Made by a program: the position numbers and the translations under genes. Below, in pieces: positions 43,649-53,107 of a DNA stretch of 64,000 bases. The notes beneath the pieces are model-generated. The model was not told where the DNA came from, did no database searches, and was given only the letters and a program-made list of their open reading frames with translations. Position 1 is the stretch's first letter. Each line of letters starts with the position of its first letter. The DNA comes from Bacteroidota bacterium (GTDB lineage: Bacteria > Bacteroidota > Bacteroidia > Chitinophagales > Chitinophagaceae), in assembly GCA_023386555.1 (NCBI GenBank), contig JAEWJK010000011.1, forward strand, positions 1 to 64,000, read 5' to 3'.

Positions 43649-44542
43649 ATGAAGAATGTTACTGTTATAGGAGCTGGTACAATGGGTAATGGTATAGCAC
43701 ATGTTTTTGCACAAAACGGATTTAATGTCGCATTAGCAGATGTTAATGCAGCACAACTTGAGAAGGCTATTCAAACCATTACAAAAAACTTTGACAGACA
43801 AGTAAGCAAAGGAACAGTTTCTGAAGAACAAAAACACCAGGCCATTAATAATATTAAAACCTTTACTGATGTAGCCGAAGCTGTAAAAACAGCTGAGCTG
43901 GTTGTAGAAGCTGCAACTGAAAATGTTGATCTGAAATTGAAAATATTTAGGCAACTGGATGAAGTTGCTCCTCAAGGTTGCATATTGGCAACAAACACTT
44001 CCTCTATTTCCATAACAAAAATTGCTGCGGTAACTAAAAGACCAGAACTGGTAATAGGAATGCATTTCATGAATCCTGTTCCTGTTATGAAACTGGTTGA
44101 GATCATTAATGGTTATTCAACGAAAACTGAAGTAAGTGAAAAGATCGTTGAATTAAGTAAACAGCTTGGCAAAGTGCCATGTTTGGTAAATGATTATCCA
44201 GGATTTATTGCCAACAGAATTCTGATGCCAATGATCAATGAAGCTATCTACAGTTTGTATGAAGGCATTGCAGGTGTGGAAGAAATTGATACAATTATGA
44301 AACTTGGAATGGCACATCCAATGGGACCATTGCAGTTAGCAGATTTTATTGGCCTGGATGTTTGTCTTAGCATCCTGAATGTGTTGTATGAAGGTTTCGG
44401 TAATCAAAAATATGCTCCTTGTCCGCTTTTAGTGAACATGGTGATGGCAGGTAAGCTTGGTGCAAAAACCGGTGAAGGTTTTTATACTTATACGGCAGGA
44501 AGTAAAGAATTGATTGTTAGCAAAAGATTCAAGAATATATAG
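43649..44542 (+). CDS. 3-hydroxyacyl-CoA (3-hydroxybutyryl-CoA) dehydrogenase
   Basis: 297 aa. The NAD-binding site is GAGTMGNGIAHVFAQNGF and the family signature follows (HFMNPVPVMKLVEI, with the catalytic His). The C-terminal HCDH domain spans 185-285. It oxidises L-3-hydroxyacyl-CoA in beta-oxidation or butanoate metabolism. A palindrome upstream suggests TetR control. Single gene. Confidence 0.93.
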   Translation: MKNVTVIGAGTMGNGIAHVFAQNGFNVALADVNAAQLEKAIQTITKNFDRQVSKGTVSEEQKHQAINNIKTFTDVAEAVKTAELVVEAATENVDLKLKIFRQLDEVAPQGCILATNTSSISITKIAAVTKRPELVIGMHFMNPVPVMKLVEIINGYSTKTEVSEKIVELSKQLGKVPCLVNDYPGFIANRILMPMINEAIYSLYEGIAGVEEIDTIMKLGMAHPMGPLQLADFIGLDVCLSILNVLYEGFGNQKYAPCPLLVNMVMAGKLGAKTGEGFYTYTAGSKELIVSKRFKNI

Positions 44543-44547
44543 TTGTT

Positions 44548-44682
44548 GAGTCAGCTTTAAATCTTCGTGCATCATTCCTTGCGTCGCACTCTTGTACAAA
44601 TGGATGTTTATTCAGCCGAGACACATCCTCAAAGTTGAAGAGTGCGACGCAACAGAAGCTTAATAGTAGTAATACAGCCGAT
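44548..44682. repeat. Pair of inverted REP-like elements (copies 3 and 4)
   Basis: Copy 3 is on the minus strand (44548-44596) and copy 4 on the plus strand (44637-44682). The cores TTGCGTCGCACTCTT and GAAGAGTGCGACGCAA can pair into a stem of 15 bases. The pair stands after hbd and before the YdcF gene. Confidence 0.75.
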
Positions 44683-44696
44683 CAAATAAATAAAAA

Positions 44697-45458
44697 ATGT
44701 TTTTCATACTCTCCAAAGTCTTATTATTCCTTTTAAGCCCTGCTTTCTGGATAATACTTTTATTGCTATGGAGTTTTTATACAAAAAGAGAAAAACGGAA
44801 AAAGATATTTAGAATCATTGCATTGGTTCTGTTCATAGTTTTCACAAATCCATTTTTAATTAATGTACTTGTAAGAGCATGGCAGCCTGCCTATGTTTCA
44901 TTGCCTGCAAAAGGTTATTCTGCAGGAGTTGTATTAGGTGGATTTACAGCTAACGACAGAGATGGAAGCGTTTATTTCACCTCATCAGATGCAGACAGGT
45001 TTATCCAGACAACAAAACTTTTTCATACCGGTTATATAAAGAATATTATTATCACAGGAGGTGCTCCTTCAATATTTAAAACAGACAGAATTCCTGAAGC
45101 GATACAGGTAAAAAATGAATTGCTTTTGCAAAACATACCGGAGGCAAACATTTTTACTGAGTATACATCTAACAACACATTTGAAAATGCGGTTAATACA
45201 AAAAAGCTGTTAGACTCTTTACAACTATCTCCTCCCTATGTGCTGATTACTTCTGCGATGCATGTTCCAAGAGCAAAAGCTGTTTTTAATAAAGCTGGTA
45301 TGGAAGTCATTGCTTATCCTGCAGCTTTTAAAGAAATAAATTCGAAAAAGAACATAACCGATTTCTTGGTTCCGTCTATCAGTGTCCTTAATAATTGGAA
45401 TGTATTTTTGAAAGAAGTTTTTGGTTTGGCTGTCTACAAGTTGAGCAATAAGGCTTAA
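44697..45458 (+). CDS. YdcF/SanA family membrane protein (DUF218)
   Basis: 253 aa. Two hydrophobic helices at the N-terminus (1-30, 35-55) anchor a DUF218 domain (about 70-240) with GVVLGGFT, IITGGAPS, EYTSNNTFENAVNTKKLL and SAMHVPRA. The family is linked to envelope integrity (ElyC, SanA); the enzymatic role is not settled. It overlaps the converging yigZ gene by 4 bases. Confidence 0.85.
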   Translation: MFFILSKVLLFLLSPAFWIILLLLWSFYTKREKRKKIFRIIALVLFIVFTNPFLINVLVRAWQPAYVSLPAKGYSAGVVLGGFTANDRDGSVYFTSSDADRFIQTTKLFHTGYIKNIIITGGAPSIFKTDRIPEAIQVKNELLLQNIPEANIFTEYTSNNTFENAVNTKKLLDSLQLSPPYVLITSAMHVPRAKAVFNKAGMEVIAYPAAFKEINSKKNITDFLVPSISVLNNWNVFLKEVFGLAVYKLSNKA

Positions 45459-46066
45459 CCTATCTTTTTTACATCCACTGTGTGAAGATCTTTCAACTTA
45501 TATTCTACTTCTTCTACTCTTGACTTGGGAATACCAATATCAACAATGCAGAACAATTGCTGCTCCTGTTTCAATACCGTGCAGTTACATTGTTTTAAAA
45601 TGGTCATTACATCATTCTGCCGGGTATAATCAAACTGAAGTTGATAAGTAATTAATATCGGCTTTTGTATGATAGGTACAAGTTGCAAAGCCATTGATGT
45701 AGCTGACTTATATGCATTAATCAAACCTGGAACTCCTAATAATGTTCCACCAAAATACCGAACAACGATAACAGCAACATTTGTAAGTTCTTTGCTATCT
45801 ATCTGTCCAAGAATTGGTCTGCCGGCAGAACCTGAAGGTTCACCGTCATCACTTACCCGAAAATTATTTCCATCTATTCCAATGCGGTAAGCAAAACAAT
45901 GATGCACTGCTTTGGGATGTTCTTTCTTTAGTTGCTGAAGGTGCATTTTAAATAATTCAGCAGTATCAATGGGATATGCAAAAGCCAGGAATTTACTACC
46001 CCGATCTTTGAATTCTGCAAATGATGACTTATCTATCGTAAAATAAAACTCAGCTGTGGTTGACAT
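45455..46066 (-). CDS. YigZ/IMPACT family protein
   Basis: 203 aa from the ATG at 46066; the frame extends to 46075. The N-terminal UPF0029 fold carries KDRGSKFLAFAYPI and HHCFAYRIG, with SDDGEPSGSAGRPIL as the family signature. The C-terminal domain (about 135-200) is DUF1949. Function is thought to involve RNA or ribosomes but is unproven. Overlaps the upstream ribD by 17 bases. Confidence 0.9.
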   Translation of the reverse strand: MSTTAEFYFTIDKSSFAEFKDRGSKFLAFAYPIDTAELFKMHLQQLKKEHPKAVHHCFAYRIGIDGNNFRVSDDGEPSGSAGRPILGQIDSKELTNVAVIVVRYFGGTLLGVPGLINAYKSATSMALQLVPIIQKPILITYQLQFDYTRQNDVMTILKQCNCTVLKQEQQLFCIVDIGIPKSRVEEVEYKLKDLHTVDVKKIG

Positions 46067-47096
46067 TGTTGGCAAAGTAAACGATAGTGTCCGTAAGAAT
46101 AAATTCCTTTTTTATTGCTACTGCATTGGTTAATTCAGGTGCTGCCAATCCATATGGAGCTTTCACTGAACTATTAGTTATGACTCTTGCTTCATCCCAA
46201 AAATTGGCATTAATGAATGATTGTAATAATGCAGCTCCACCTTCAACTAAAATGCTTTGAATATTCAACTGGTAACATGATTGAAGTATTTGATGGATGA
46301 AATCATTTTCATCATTCAATTTAAAATGCAAAAGACTACCTGATTCTTCCTGTTTAACTGTGTTGAAGATAATTGTTCGTTGCTGTTGGTTGAATAGCTT
46401 TAATTTTTCAGGAAGACGAAGATGTTTATCTATCACTAATCTTACAGGATCATTACCTTTCCAGTGTCTGACATTTAAAGATGGATTATCTGCTAAAGCA
46501 GTGTTTGTTCCGATGAGGATTGCAGATTCCTCGCTTCTCCATTTATGTACCAAACGATTCGTAAGTTCATTCGTGATAAACAATCGATCTGCATTTCCAC
46601 TACCAATTTTTCCATCAGCTGTTTCAGCCCATTTCAAAATGATATATGGTCTTTGTTGAGTGTGAAAAGTAAAAAATCGTTTGTTTAATTCTTTGCATTC
46701 ATCTTCCAGGATATTTTGCACTACTTCAATACCGGCTGACAAAAGTTTCTCTATTCCTTTCCCATCAACTGCTTCAAATGGATCTCTTACACCAATTACC
46801 ACCTTCGGGATTTTTTTCTCGATAATTAGGTCCACACAGGGTGGTGTTTTACCAAAATGAGCACAAGGCTCCAGCGAAACGTATAAAGTTGATTGGGCAA
46901 TAAGATTACGATCAGATTCAGCTACATTATTAATACAATTCACCTCGGCATGTGGCTGACCATACTGTTGATGATAACCTTCACCTAGGATCCGGTCTTT
47001 ATACACCAATACAGAACCAACCATTGGATTAGGGGCAACATTTCCTCCTCCGAGTTTAGCTAATTCCAAACATCGATGCATAAAAATTTTATCCAT
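46050..47096 (-). CDS. ribD: Bifunctional riboflavin enzyme RibD (deaminase and reductase)
   Basis: 348 aa from the ATG at 47096 (MDKIFMHRCLELAKLGGG). The deaminase half (1-150) has the zinc site HAEVNCI and PCAHFGKTPPC. The reductase half (150-345) has KWAETADGKIGS and VEGGAALLQSFI. It deaminates then reduces the pyrimidine in riboflavin synthesis. It is divergent from prmC. Confidence 0.93.
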   Translation of the reverse strand: MDKIFMHRCLELAKLGGGNVAPNPMVGSVLVYKDRILGEGYHQQYGQPHAEVNCINNVAESDRNLIAQSTLYVSLEPCAHFGKTPPCVDLIIEKKIPKVVIGVRDPFEAVDGKGIEKLLSAGIEVVQNILEDECKELNKRFFTFHTQQRPYIILKWAETADGKIGSGNADRLFITNELTNRLVHKWRSEESAILIGTNTALADNPSLNVRHWKGNDPVRLVIDKHLRLPEKLKLFNQQQRTIIFNTVKQEESGSLLHFKLNDENDFIHQILQSCYQLNIQSILVEGGAALLQSFINANFWDEARVITNSSVKAPYGLAAPELTNAVAIKKEFILTDTIVYFANNVNHS

Positions 47097-47153
47097 CACA
47101 GATCCCTCTCTAATCATCGGTCAAAAATAGATGAAACATACTATCATTGCAGC

Positions 47154-48014
47154 ATGACAGTTGAGCAGGCATACAAAGAATTATCATCAGAGCTTTCGAA
47201 TATATACGATGAAAGTGAAGCATCTAATATTGCTGATCTTATTATCGAATATCTCACAGGCAAACGTCGGCTAGATAGAATAACAGTAGAAGAAACCATA
47301 CTAACTGATCAACAGCAACAGAAACTTGAAATCATTACAGAAAAATTATTGGCAAATACTCCTGTTCAATATGTACTAAATGAAGCCTGGTTTGGTGACA
47401 TGAAATTCTTTGTGAATGAAGATGTTTTAATTCCGAGACCTGAAACAGAAGAATTAGTTGATTGGATCGCAACTGAAATACGAAATACGAAGTACGATAT
47501 ACGAAAGCTTATAGACATCGGTACAGGAAGTGGATGCATTCCAATCACCTTAAAAAGAAAACTACCTAATCTAAATGTTAGAGCTATTGATGTAAGTGAA
47601 GGTGCTTTAAATGTAGCTTCGAAAAATGCAATGCTGCATGGTGTACAGGTTTATTTTTTCCGGATAGATTTTTTAAATGAAAATACCTGGAATAGTTTCA
47701 GCAAGTTTGACATCATCGTCAGCAATCCTCCATACATCAAACTCGGTGAAGCCTGCACCATGAATGTAAATGTATTGGAGCATGAACCACATCTTGCTTT
47801 ATTTGTTCCTGATGATGATGCATTATTATTCTACAGGAAAATAGCAGATTTTGCAAATACTCATCTTGAACAAAACGGAATGATCTTTCTAGAGATCAAT
47901 GAAACTTTCGGAAAAGAAGTAACCACATTGTTTGAACAAAAAGGATTCAAAACAGAATTGCGAAAAGACATGCAGGGAAAAGACAGAATGGTGAAGGCAA
48001 TGAAAAAACTGTAA
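47154..48014 (+). CDS. prmC: Release factor glutamine methyltransferase PrmC
   Basis: 286 aa from the ATG at 47154. It methylates the Gln of GGQ in RF1 and RF2. The N-terminal helical domain (1-75) is followed by the SAM domain with DIGTGSGCIPITLKR and NPPYIK. A heptanucleotide tract (47480-47507) lies in frame before the SAM motif and encodes about ten residues. The upstream TATCATTG box is a near match to the -7 box. Confidence 0.93.
   Translation: MTVEQAYKELSSELSNIYDESEASNIADLIIEYLTGKRRLDRITVEETILTDQQQQKLEIITEKLLANTPVQYVLNEAWFGDMKFFVNEDVLIPRPETEELVDWIATEIRNTKYDIRKLIDIGTGSGCIPITLKRKLPNLNVRAIDVSEGALNVASKNAMLHGVQVYFFRIDFLNENTWNSFSKFDIIVSNPPYIKLGEACTMNVNVLEHEPHLALFVPDDDALLFYRKIADFANTHLEQNGMIFLEINETFGKEVTTLFEQKGFKTELRKDMQGKDRMVKAMKKL
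47480..47507. repeat. Heptanucleotide repeat tract inside prmC
   Basis: Four 7-base units: ACGAAAT, ACGAAGT, ACGATAT and ACGAAAG. They sit in frame between the N-terminal and SAM domains. The preceding CTGAAAT looks like a degenerate fifth unit. Confidence 0.75.
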
Positions 48015-48033
48015 ATTACTTGCCTTTTTTTCC

Positions 48034-48152
48034 AAACTCCAAACTCCAAACTCCAAACTCCAAACTCCAAACTCCAAACTCCAAACTCCAAACTCCAAAC
48101 TCCAAACTCCAAACTCCAAACTCCTAATTCCTAACTCCTAACTCCTAACTCC
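48034..48152. repeat. Long heptanucleotide repeat tract
   Basis: Thirteen exact copies of AAACTCC (48034-48124), then four of TAATTCC/TAACTCC. It is between prmC and exbD. The reverse strand is G-rich (GGAGTTT). Confidence 0.9.
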
Positions 48153-48155
48153 CAA

Positions 48156-48557
48156 TTACGGCTTCACATTAGCTACAACCTTCGCTCCAGCTCTTTTTGC
48201 TGCAGCCATGATTTTAAAGAAGCTTCCAGTATAAGAAATGGTATCAGCATTAATAACAACTGCAGGTGTATCCATAAAAGCCCTTGCCTTTGTTACTTCC
48301 TGGCTGATCATAGAATCAAGCATGTTCTCTGCTATTGGCTGCTGACCGAGAAACATCCTGTTTTCTTTATCAATTGATACAACAATATTCTGTTTTGATT
48401 TTGTATCGCCTTTACCTCTTGGATTATTTACTCTTACAATATTCGGATTGGCTAATGTAGAAACGATCAGGAAAAACAAAAGCAGTATGAACAGGATATC
48501 GTTCAATGCTCCTGTGTGAACTTCGGGATGTGCTTTTAATCTTTTTCTGATGTCCAT
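48156..48557 (-). CDS. ExbD/TolR family energy transducer
   Basis: 133 aa. A single N-terminal membrane helix (about 20-38, ALNDILFILLLFFLIVSTLA) and a periplasmic domain follow the ExbD/TolR layout. With ExbB it couples proton motive force to TonB-type transport or outer-membrane integrity. It is 69 bases downstream of exbB. Confidence 0.9.
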   Translation of the reverse strand: MDIRKRLKAHPEVHTGALNDILFILLLFFLIVSTLANPNIVRVNNPRGKGDTKSKQNIVVSIDKENRMFLGQQPIAENMLDSMISQEVTKARAFMDTPAVVINADTISYTGSFFKIMAAAKRAGAKVVANVKP

Positions 48558-48626
48558 ATTATAAAAAGCGATTACACGAATTAATACGAATTACACGAAT
48601 ATCAAAACCTCACTACTAACTATCAT

Positions 48627-49313
48627 CTACCTCGTCGGTTCTTGCAGAATATCTAAGAACTCTGCACTCGCAGCTTCCATTTTGTAAGCCGTTTTATCGA
48701 TCTGTGTAGTAAGATAATTATGTCCTACATAAGCCATCAAACCAATGATCAAACCTGTTGCTGAAGTGATCATCTTTGTATAAATACCACCTGCAATACT
48801 GTTCAATGTTAACTCACCTGAAGATGCAATACCATAAAATAACTGCACCATACCTACGATCGTTCCTAAGAAACCAAACATTGGTGCAACTCCAGCGATA
48901 AGGCTGAGGATAGAAAGATTTTTTTCCATCTTATACATCTCCAGTTTACCAACATTCTCCATGCTTTTTTCAATGGAATCTATCGGCTTACCAATTCGCT
49001 GCAAACCTTTATCAATAATTCTTGCAACCGGATTATTCGTGTTCTTAGCCAAAGCTCTGGCAGCAGTAATATTACCGGTAGTAATATTATCCCTGATAAT
49101 GTTCATGAAATTCGGGTCTATCTTAGATGCATTCCGAATAGCGATCATTCTTTCAAAGAATACGAAAATCGCTCCTGCAAACAACAGGTACAAAGGATAC
49201 ATGATCCATCCACCCTGCTGCAACAACTCGAATAACGAAATAGATTTAACCGCTTCCTGAGTTGCACCTGCAGCTCTTTGCAAAGAATCAACAGCCTGAA
49301 GTAAAATGCCCAT
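48627..49313 (-). CDS. ExbB/TolQ/MotA family proton channel
   Basis: 228 aa. Three membrane helices (about 30-50, 130-155, 175-200) with the conserved loop GMVQLFYGIASSGE. Pairs with the ExbD-like gene. A TonB gene is not next to it. Confidence 0.9.
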   Translation of the reverse strand: MGILLQAVDSLQRAAGATQEAVKSISLFELLQQGGWIMYPLYLLFAGAIFVFFERMIAIRNASKIDPNFMNIIRDNITTGNITAARALAKNTNNPVARIIDKGLQRIGKPIDSIEKSMENVGKLEMYKMEKNLSILSLIAGVAPMFGFLGTIVGMVQLFYGIASSGELTLNSIAGGIYTKMITSATGLIIGLMAYVGHNYLTTQIDKTAYKMEAASAEFLDILQEPTR

Positions 49314-49437
49314 GAGGTAGTGAATTATAGATAAATGTAGTTGCTATGGACAAATGAACGACCTATGTGTGAATAAATTTCAACCTTCCATCATTTTATG
49401 AAAGCTTTTACACAAAGGTGAATGAGGAATTTTATTG

Positions 49438-49485
49438 AGTCGGCTACATTGCTACTATGAAACATCGTTGCGTCGCACTCTTGTA
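49438..49485 (-). repeat. REP-like element, copy 5
   Basis: Carries the core GTGCGACGCAAC and the 3' box AGCCGACT on the minus strand. Confidence 0.65.
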
Positions 49486-49510
49486 CTTTGACTACTTCCT
49501 TCGGCTCTCC

Positions 49511-50257
49511 TCATTTCCGTTTACCTGCAAATTTTATTAGAAGTTCTTCTTTATTGTTGGGAAAACTCACCCATCTATTTACTTTCATGTCGATCCTAAT
49601 AGATTGATCGTGTAATAAATTAATTGTACCACGTGGACTCATTAATGCTGATGTATTCTCATATAAAGGATTGCCCCAATAGTATATCCGTGAATTTAGT
49701 AATGTATATTCATCCTCTTTGGTAAATAAATTAAATTGTGGGAGTGATGATGAAATTCGCAACCCTTTTTGTGGATACCATCCTCCAATCATTATTGAAT
49801 CAAGCTTAATTTCTACTTCCACCTTTTGAGAAGATCCTTCAAAATAGCCCGCATATTTTCCTGGTACACTTGACGACCGGATATAAAATATCCTTGAAGT
49901 TGATTTCGTTTGAATGGTATTATCCGATGGATTTATTTTGAAGACTGTAAGTGTTACTTGAATATGATCTGTTGGGCTTTGCCTGTAATCTAACCTCACA
50001 CTTTTTCCCGTAAAAGTCCTGGGATCAGTCCCTATCTTCCATTCATACCTAGTTAATGGAGTTTCCGGTTCATTGGCGTAAAGCTGAGCCTCGGCAGTTG
50101 ATACGCTATCGGTATCATAGAAACCATATAATTCAATTAGTCCACTTAAATCTATCTCTCTAACTTGAAAGGTTGCATCTAATTCAGGTTGCTCTATTTT
50201 TTTATTACAAGAGCTGATCAATATTCCAGCAAACAAAATATATAAAAAGAGTTTCAT
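49511..50257 (-). CDS. Unknown lipoprotein, 248 aa
   Basis: The lipobox is ILISSCNKK. The rest is strand-rich and ends in a basic KFAGKRK. The segment VRLDYRQSPTDHIQVTLTVFK resembles an immunoglobulin-like fold, without firm assignment. Located 197 bases from exbB and downstream of the DUF433 gene. Function unknown. Confidence 0.65.
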   Translation of the reverse strand: MKLFLYILFAGILISSCNKKIEQPELDATFQVREIDLSGLIELYGFYDTDSVSTAEAQLYANEPETPLTRYEWKIGTDPRTFTGKSVRLDYRQSPTDHIQVTLTVFKINPSDNTIQTKSTSRIFYIRSSSVPGKYAGYFEGSSQKVEVEIKLDSIMIGGWYPQKGLRISSSLPQFNLFTKEDEYTLLNSRIYYWGNPLYENTSALMSPRGTINLLHDQSIRIDMKVNRWVSFPNNKEELLIKFAGKRK

Positions 50258-50306
50258 AAAAATTTTTCCATAAAACTCCTGAGATCATTTGAATAAAAAA
50301 ATGACT

Positions 50307-50366
50307 TTAAGCACCTAAACTAAAAAACGTCTCCCTTGATAAATTAGCGTCAAGCAATAACCTCAT
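50307..50366 (-). pseudogene. Truncated DUF5615-type toxin start
   Basis: The ATG overlaps the antitoxin stop (ATGA). The first ten residues, MRLLLDANLS, match the start of DUF5615 PIN-like toxins, but the frame ends after 19 aa. The remainder of the toxin is missing. Confidence 0.6.
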
Positions 50367-50590
50367 CCAGCCACAATTTTTACCATTGTTTCTCTGTTTG
50401 CTGCAAACGAAAGTGCGGCTTTAATATCATCCTCGGTGATTGAAGGATAATCTTCCAGAATTTCCTGATACGTCATTCCTGATGCAAGCCAGTTTAAAAT
50501 ATCGCTAACACTGATCCTTGTCCCTTTTATACAAGGTTTACCAAAACGTATTTCAGGATCAATACTGATATGATTAGCATATTCTTTCAT
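50363..50590 (-). CDS. DUF433 antitoxin-like protein
   Basis: 75 aa. DUF433 signature: ISIDPEIRFGKPCIKGTRISVSDI and helix-turn-helix-type tail (MTYQEILEDYPSITEDDI). The family is the antitoxin of DUF5615 PIN-like pairs. Its toxin is reduced to a stub downstream, so it may now be a regulator only. Confidence 0.85.
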   Translation of the reverse strand: MKEYANHISIDPEIRFGKPCIKGTRISVSDILNWLASGMTYQEILEDYPSITEDDIKAALSFAANRETMVKIVAG

Positions 50591-50630
50591 ACTTTGAAAT
50601 TAACCAATTTCCTGATGCTGAAAAATCCTT

Positions 50631-50660
50631 TAACAAAAACGTCCTGCTTTGCAGGACGTT
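50631..50660 (-). terminator. Terminator after the SPFH gene
   Basis: AACGTCCTGC and GCAGGACGTT pair around TTT, followed by TTTTTG on the minus strand. Confidence 0.85.
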
Positions 50661-50667
50661 TTCAAAA

Positions 50668-51615
50668 TTATCTTCTATCTAAATTTTCCCGTGCTTCTGT
50701 TTGCATCTTCATCATTCCCATGATCTGGTTCATGGAACGTTGCATGCCATCCGGACTACCATCAAGGAATAACATATTTCCTTTTCCGTATTCTGCGAAG
50801 TTCTTTACAGCTTCCGTCCACATACTAAAGAGAATAACATTCGTATCAAGATTAGCCTGCTTCATTTGTTCTGCAGCCTGGCTCATACCACGAGCAACTT
50901 CTTCACGGAACAAGGCCACACCTTGTCCACGTAATCTTGCAGCTTCTCTTTCTGCTTCTGCCGCAATTTTGATTGCATTACCATCAGCTTCTGCAGCTTT
51001 GGTTTTAGTAATAAGCAATGCTTGTCCTTCATTTTCAGCAGCAGCTTTCAAATTGTTTGAAGCAACTACTTTACTCATCGAATCGAGGATTACCTTATCA
51101 AACGTAATATCATTGATCTGTAAGTCAAGTAAATGATAACCCCAGTCTTCCAATACATGATCCACTTCCAGTTTCACACTTTCAACAAGATCTTTTCTTA
51201 AACCAAGAATTTCAGCTTGTCTTTTAGTGGCTACATAAGAACGGATATTACCCTCAATAGTTCTTACCAAAGCCTGCATCAGGTCTTTATCGCTAATGAA
51301 TTTGAAAGCCACTTTCTTTATCGTTTCTTCATCGGCATTCATTACAGCATATAATAACATGCTCTTGAAATAAACATTAGCCTGGTCTTGCGTTACTGCC
51401 TGGAATTCCAGTTCAACAGAACGGTTTTGAATGCTGATTCTTTTGTAGATCTGTTCAAGTATCGGGATCTTAAAACTCAAACCCGGACGAAGAATTCTCT
51501 GGTATTTACCAAACATTGTAATTACAGCAATTGTTGCCTGGTTTACAGTAACCAATCCGCTAAACACAATGAACAAAGCCAGTAACAGCCACCAATAATC
51601 AAATAGTATTTCCAT
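50668..51615 (-). CDS. SPFH/Band 7 membrane protein
   Basis: 315 aa. A membrane helix (6-26) precedes the SPFH domain (about 25-200) and an Ala/Glu coiled coil (195-255). It forms membrane scaffolds and is often near proteases; target unknown here. Confidence 0.88.
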   Translation of the reverse strand: MEILFDYWWLLLALFIVFSGLVTVNQATIAVITMFGKYQRILRPGLSFKIPILEQIYKRISIQNRSVELEFQAVTQDQANVYFKSMLLYAVMNADEETIKKVAFKFISDKDLMQALVRTIEGNIRSYVATKRQAEILGLRKDLVESVKLEVDHVLEDWGYHLLDLQINDITFDKVILDSMSKVVASNNLKAAAENEGQALLITKTKAAEADGNAIKIAAEAEREAARLRGQGVALFREEVARGMSQAAEQMKQANLDTNVILFSMWTEAVKNFAEYGKGNMLFLDGSPDGMQRSMNQIMGMMKMQTEARENLDRR

Positions 51616-51700
51616 ATAGGGGTAATTTGCGATGAAGATATGAAATTAGAAGGAAGATGTATGGAGTAAGCAGTTAGAAAGTCCATCAATGAACGGAAAC

Positions 51701-51747
51701 CTGAAGTGTGCGACGCAACGAAGTTGAAAATTGTTCTAAAGCCGACT
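51701..51747 (+). repeat. REP-like element, copy 6
   Basis: CTGAAGTGTGCGACGCAACG followed by AGCCGACT, in the gap after the SPFH gene start. Confidence 0.65.
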
Positions 51748-51824
51748 TAATAATTCTTCTCTACTTCTAACATTTCGAGAGGCTCAGTGTGACATACTAA
51801 TCCCCTAAATTCCCAATTAGCCAA

Positions 51825-53075
51825 TTATTTTCCTCCTTCTTCCCAAACCTGCACCAGTTCAACCAATACCTCTACAGCTTTGTTCATATCCCTTACACCG
51901 ATCCATTCATGTTTGCTGTGAATAGCCTGCATGCCGGTAAAAATATTTGGACAAGGCAAACCCATAAAGCTCAAACGGCTTCCGTCGGTACCACCACGAA
52001 TGGGCTCATTTTTCAGCGTAACACCAGCTCGTCTATAAGCTTCGGCAGCATGTTCAGAAACCTGGGGATGTTTATCCAACACCTCTTTCATATTGCGATA
52101 CTGTTCCTGCACTTTAAAATCCATGGTAGCTTTTGGATGATTTTTCATCACCGTTTCTGCAATTGATCGCAAACGATCTTCATGATCTTTCAATTTTGCA
52201 GTGATAAAATCACGAACGATAAATTCAATCCTTGCTTTTTCAGCAATACCACTCACCCTTGTTGGATGTACAAAACCTTCTCTTCCTTCAGTTGTTTCCG
52301 GGCTAAATTCATCTTTTGGAAGAGCAGCTAATATCTCACCTGCAATTTTCAATGCATTAACGAGTTTGTCTTTTGCCGTTCCGGGATGTGAGATCACTCC
52401 ATAAATATCTATCGTTACACCATCAGCACTGAAAGTTTCATCTTCAAAATCTCCCAAAGCACCACCGTCTAATGTATAACCAAAATCTGCACCCAGTTTT
52501 TTCAGATCAACTTTTGCAGTGCCTTTCCCCACTTCTTCATCAGGCGTAAACAGTATTTTGATCGTTCCGTGTTTTACTTCAGGATGATTGACAAGATAAT
52601 TGGCCATATCCATAATGATCGCTACTCCTGCTTTGTCATCTCCACCAAGCAATGTATTTCCGCTGGCGGTAATGATTGAACTGCCGGTATGTTCTTTCAG
52701 ATAAGTATAAACAGAAGGCGAGATCACCTGTGAAGCATCATCCGGTAACACAATATCATTGCCTTCATAATTTTCATGCAGAATCGGTTTCACATTTGTT
52801 CCACTGGCATCTGGTGCAGTATCAACATGAGCACAGAAACAGATCACCGGAACTTTTTTATCGGTATTGGAAGGAATGGTTGCATATACATAACCGAATG
52901 CATCCATGTGAGCATCACTCAAACCAATTTGCTTAAGCTCATCTGCTAACAACTTCGAAAGGTCTTTCTGTTTCTCTGTTGTAGGATGAGCATTACTTTG
53001 TGGATCACTCTGTGTGTCTATCTGAACATACCTCATTAATCGTTCTGCAGCAGTAAAGTTGTATTTTGCCAACAT
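51825..53075 (-). CDS. pepT: Peptidase T (tripeptidase)
   Basis: 416 aa from the ATG at 53075. M20 family, zinc residues seen in CFCAHVDTAPDA, GGDDKAG and TPDEEVGKG. It removes the N-terminal residue from tripeptides in the cytoplasm. Divergent from the CPBP gene. Confidence 0.93.
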   Translation of the reverse strand: MLAKYNFTAAERLMRYVQIDTQSDPQSNAHPTTEKQKDLSKLLADELKQIGLSDAHMDAFGYVYATIPSNTDKKVPVICFCAHVDTAPDASGTNVKPILHENYEGNDIVLPDDASQVISPSVYTYLKEHTGSSIITASGNTLLGGDDKAGVAIIMDMANYLVNHPEVKHGTIKILFTPDEEVGKGTAKVDLKKLGADFGYTLDGGALGDFEDETFSADGVTIDIYGVISHPGTAKDKLVNALKIAGEILAALPKDEFSPETTEGREGFVHPTRVSGIAEKARIEFIVRDFITAKLKDHEDRLRSIAETVMKNHPKATMDFKVQEQYRNMKEVLDKHPQVSEHAAEAYRRAGVTLKNEPIRGGTDGSRLSFMGLPCPNIFTGMQAIHSKHEWIGVRDMNKAVEVLVELVQVWEEGGK

Positions 53076-53107
53076 TGTCAATATTTAAAGGGCAAAGTAA
53101 AGGAAGA

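Noticed and set aside
47861..48119. Minus-strand frames with repeated MEFGVWSLEFGVWSLEFG
   Set aside because: They are translations of the AAACTCC heptamer tract and antisense prmC; all three frames of a 7-base repeat give a periodic peptide.
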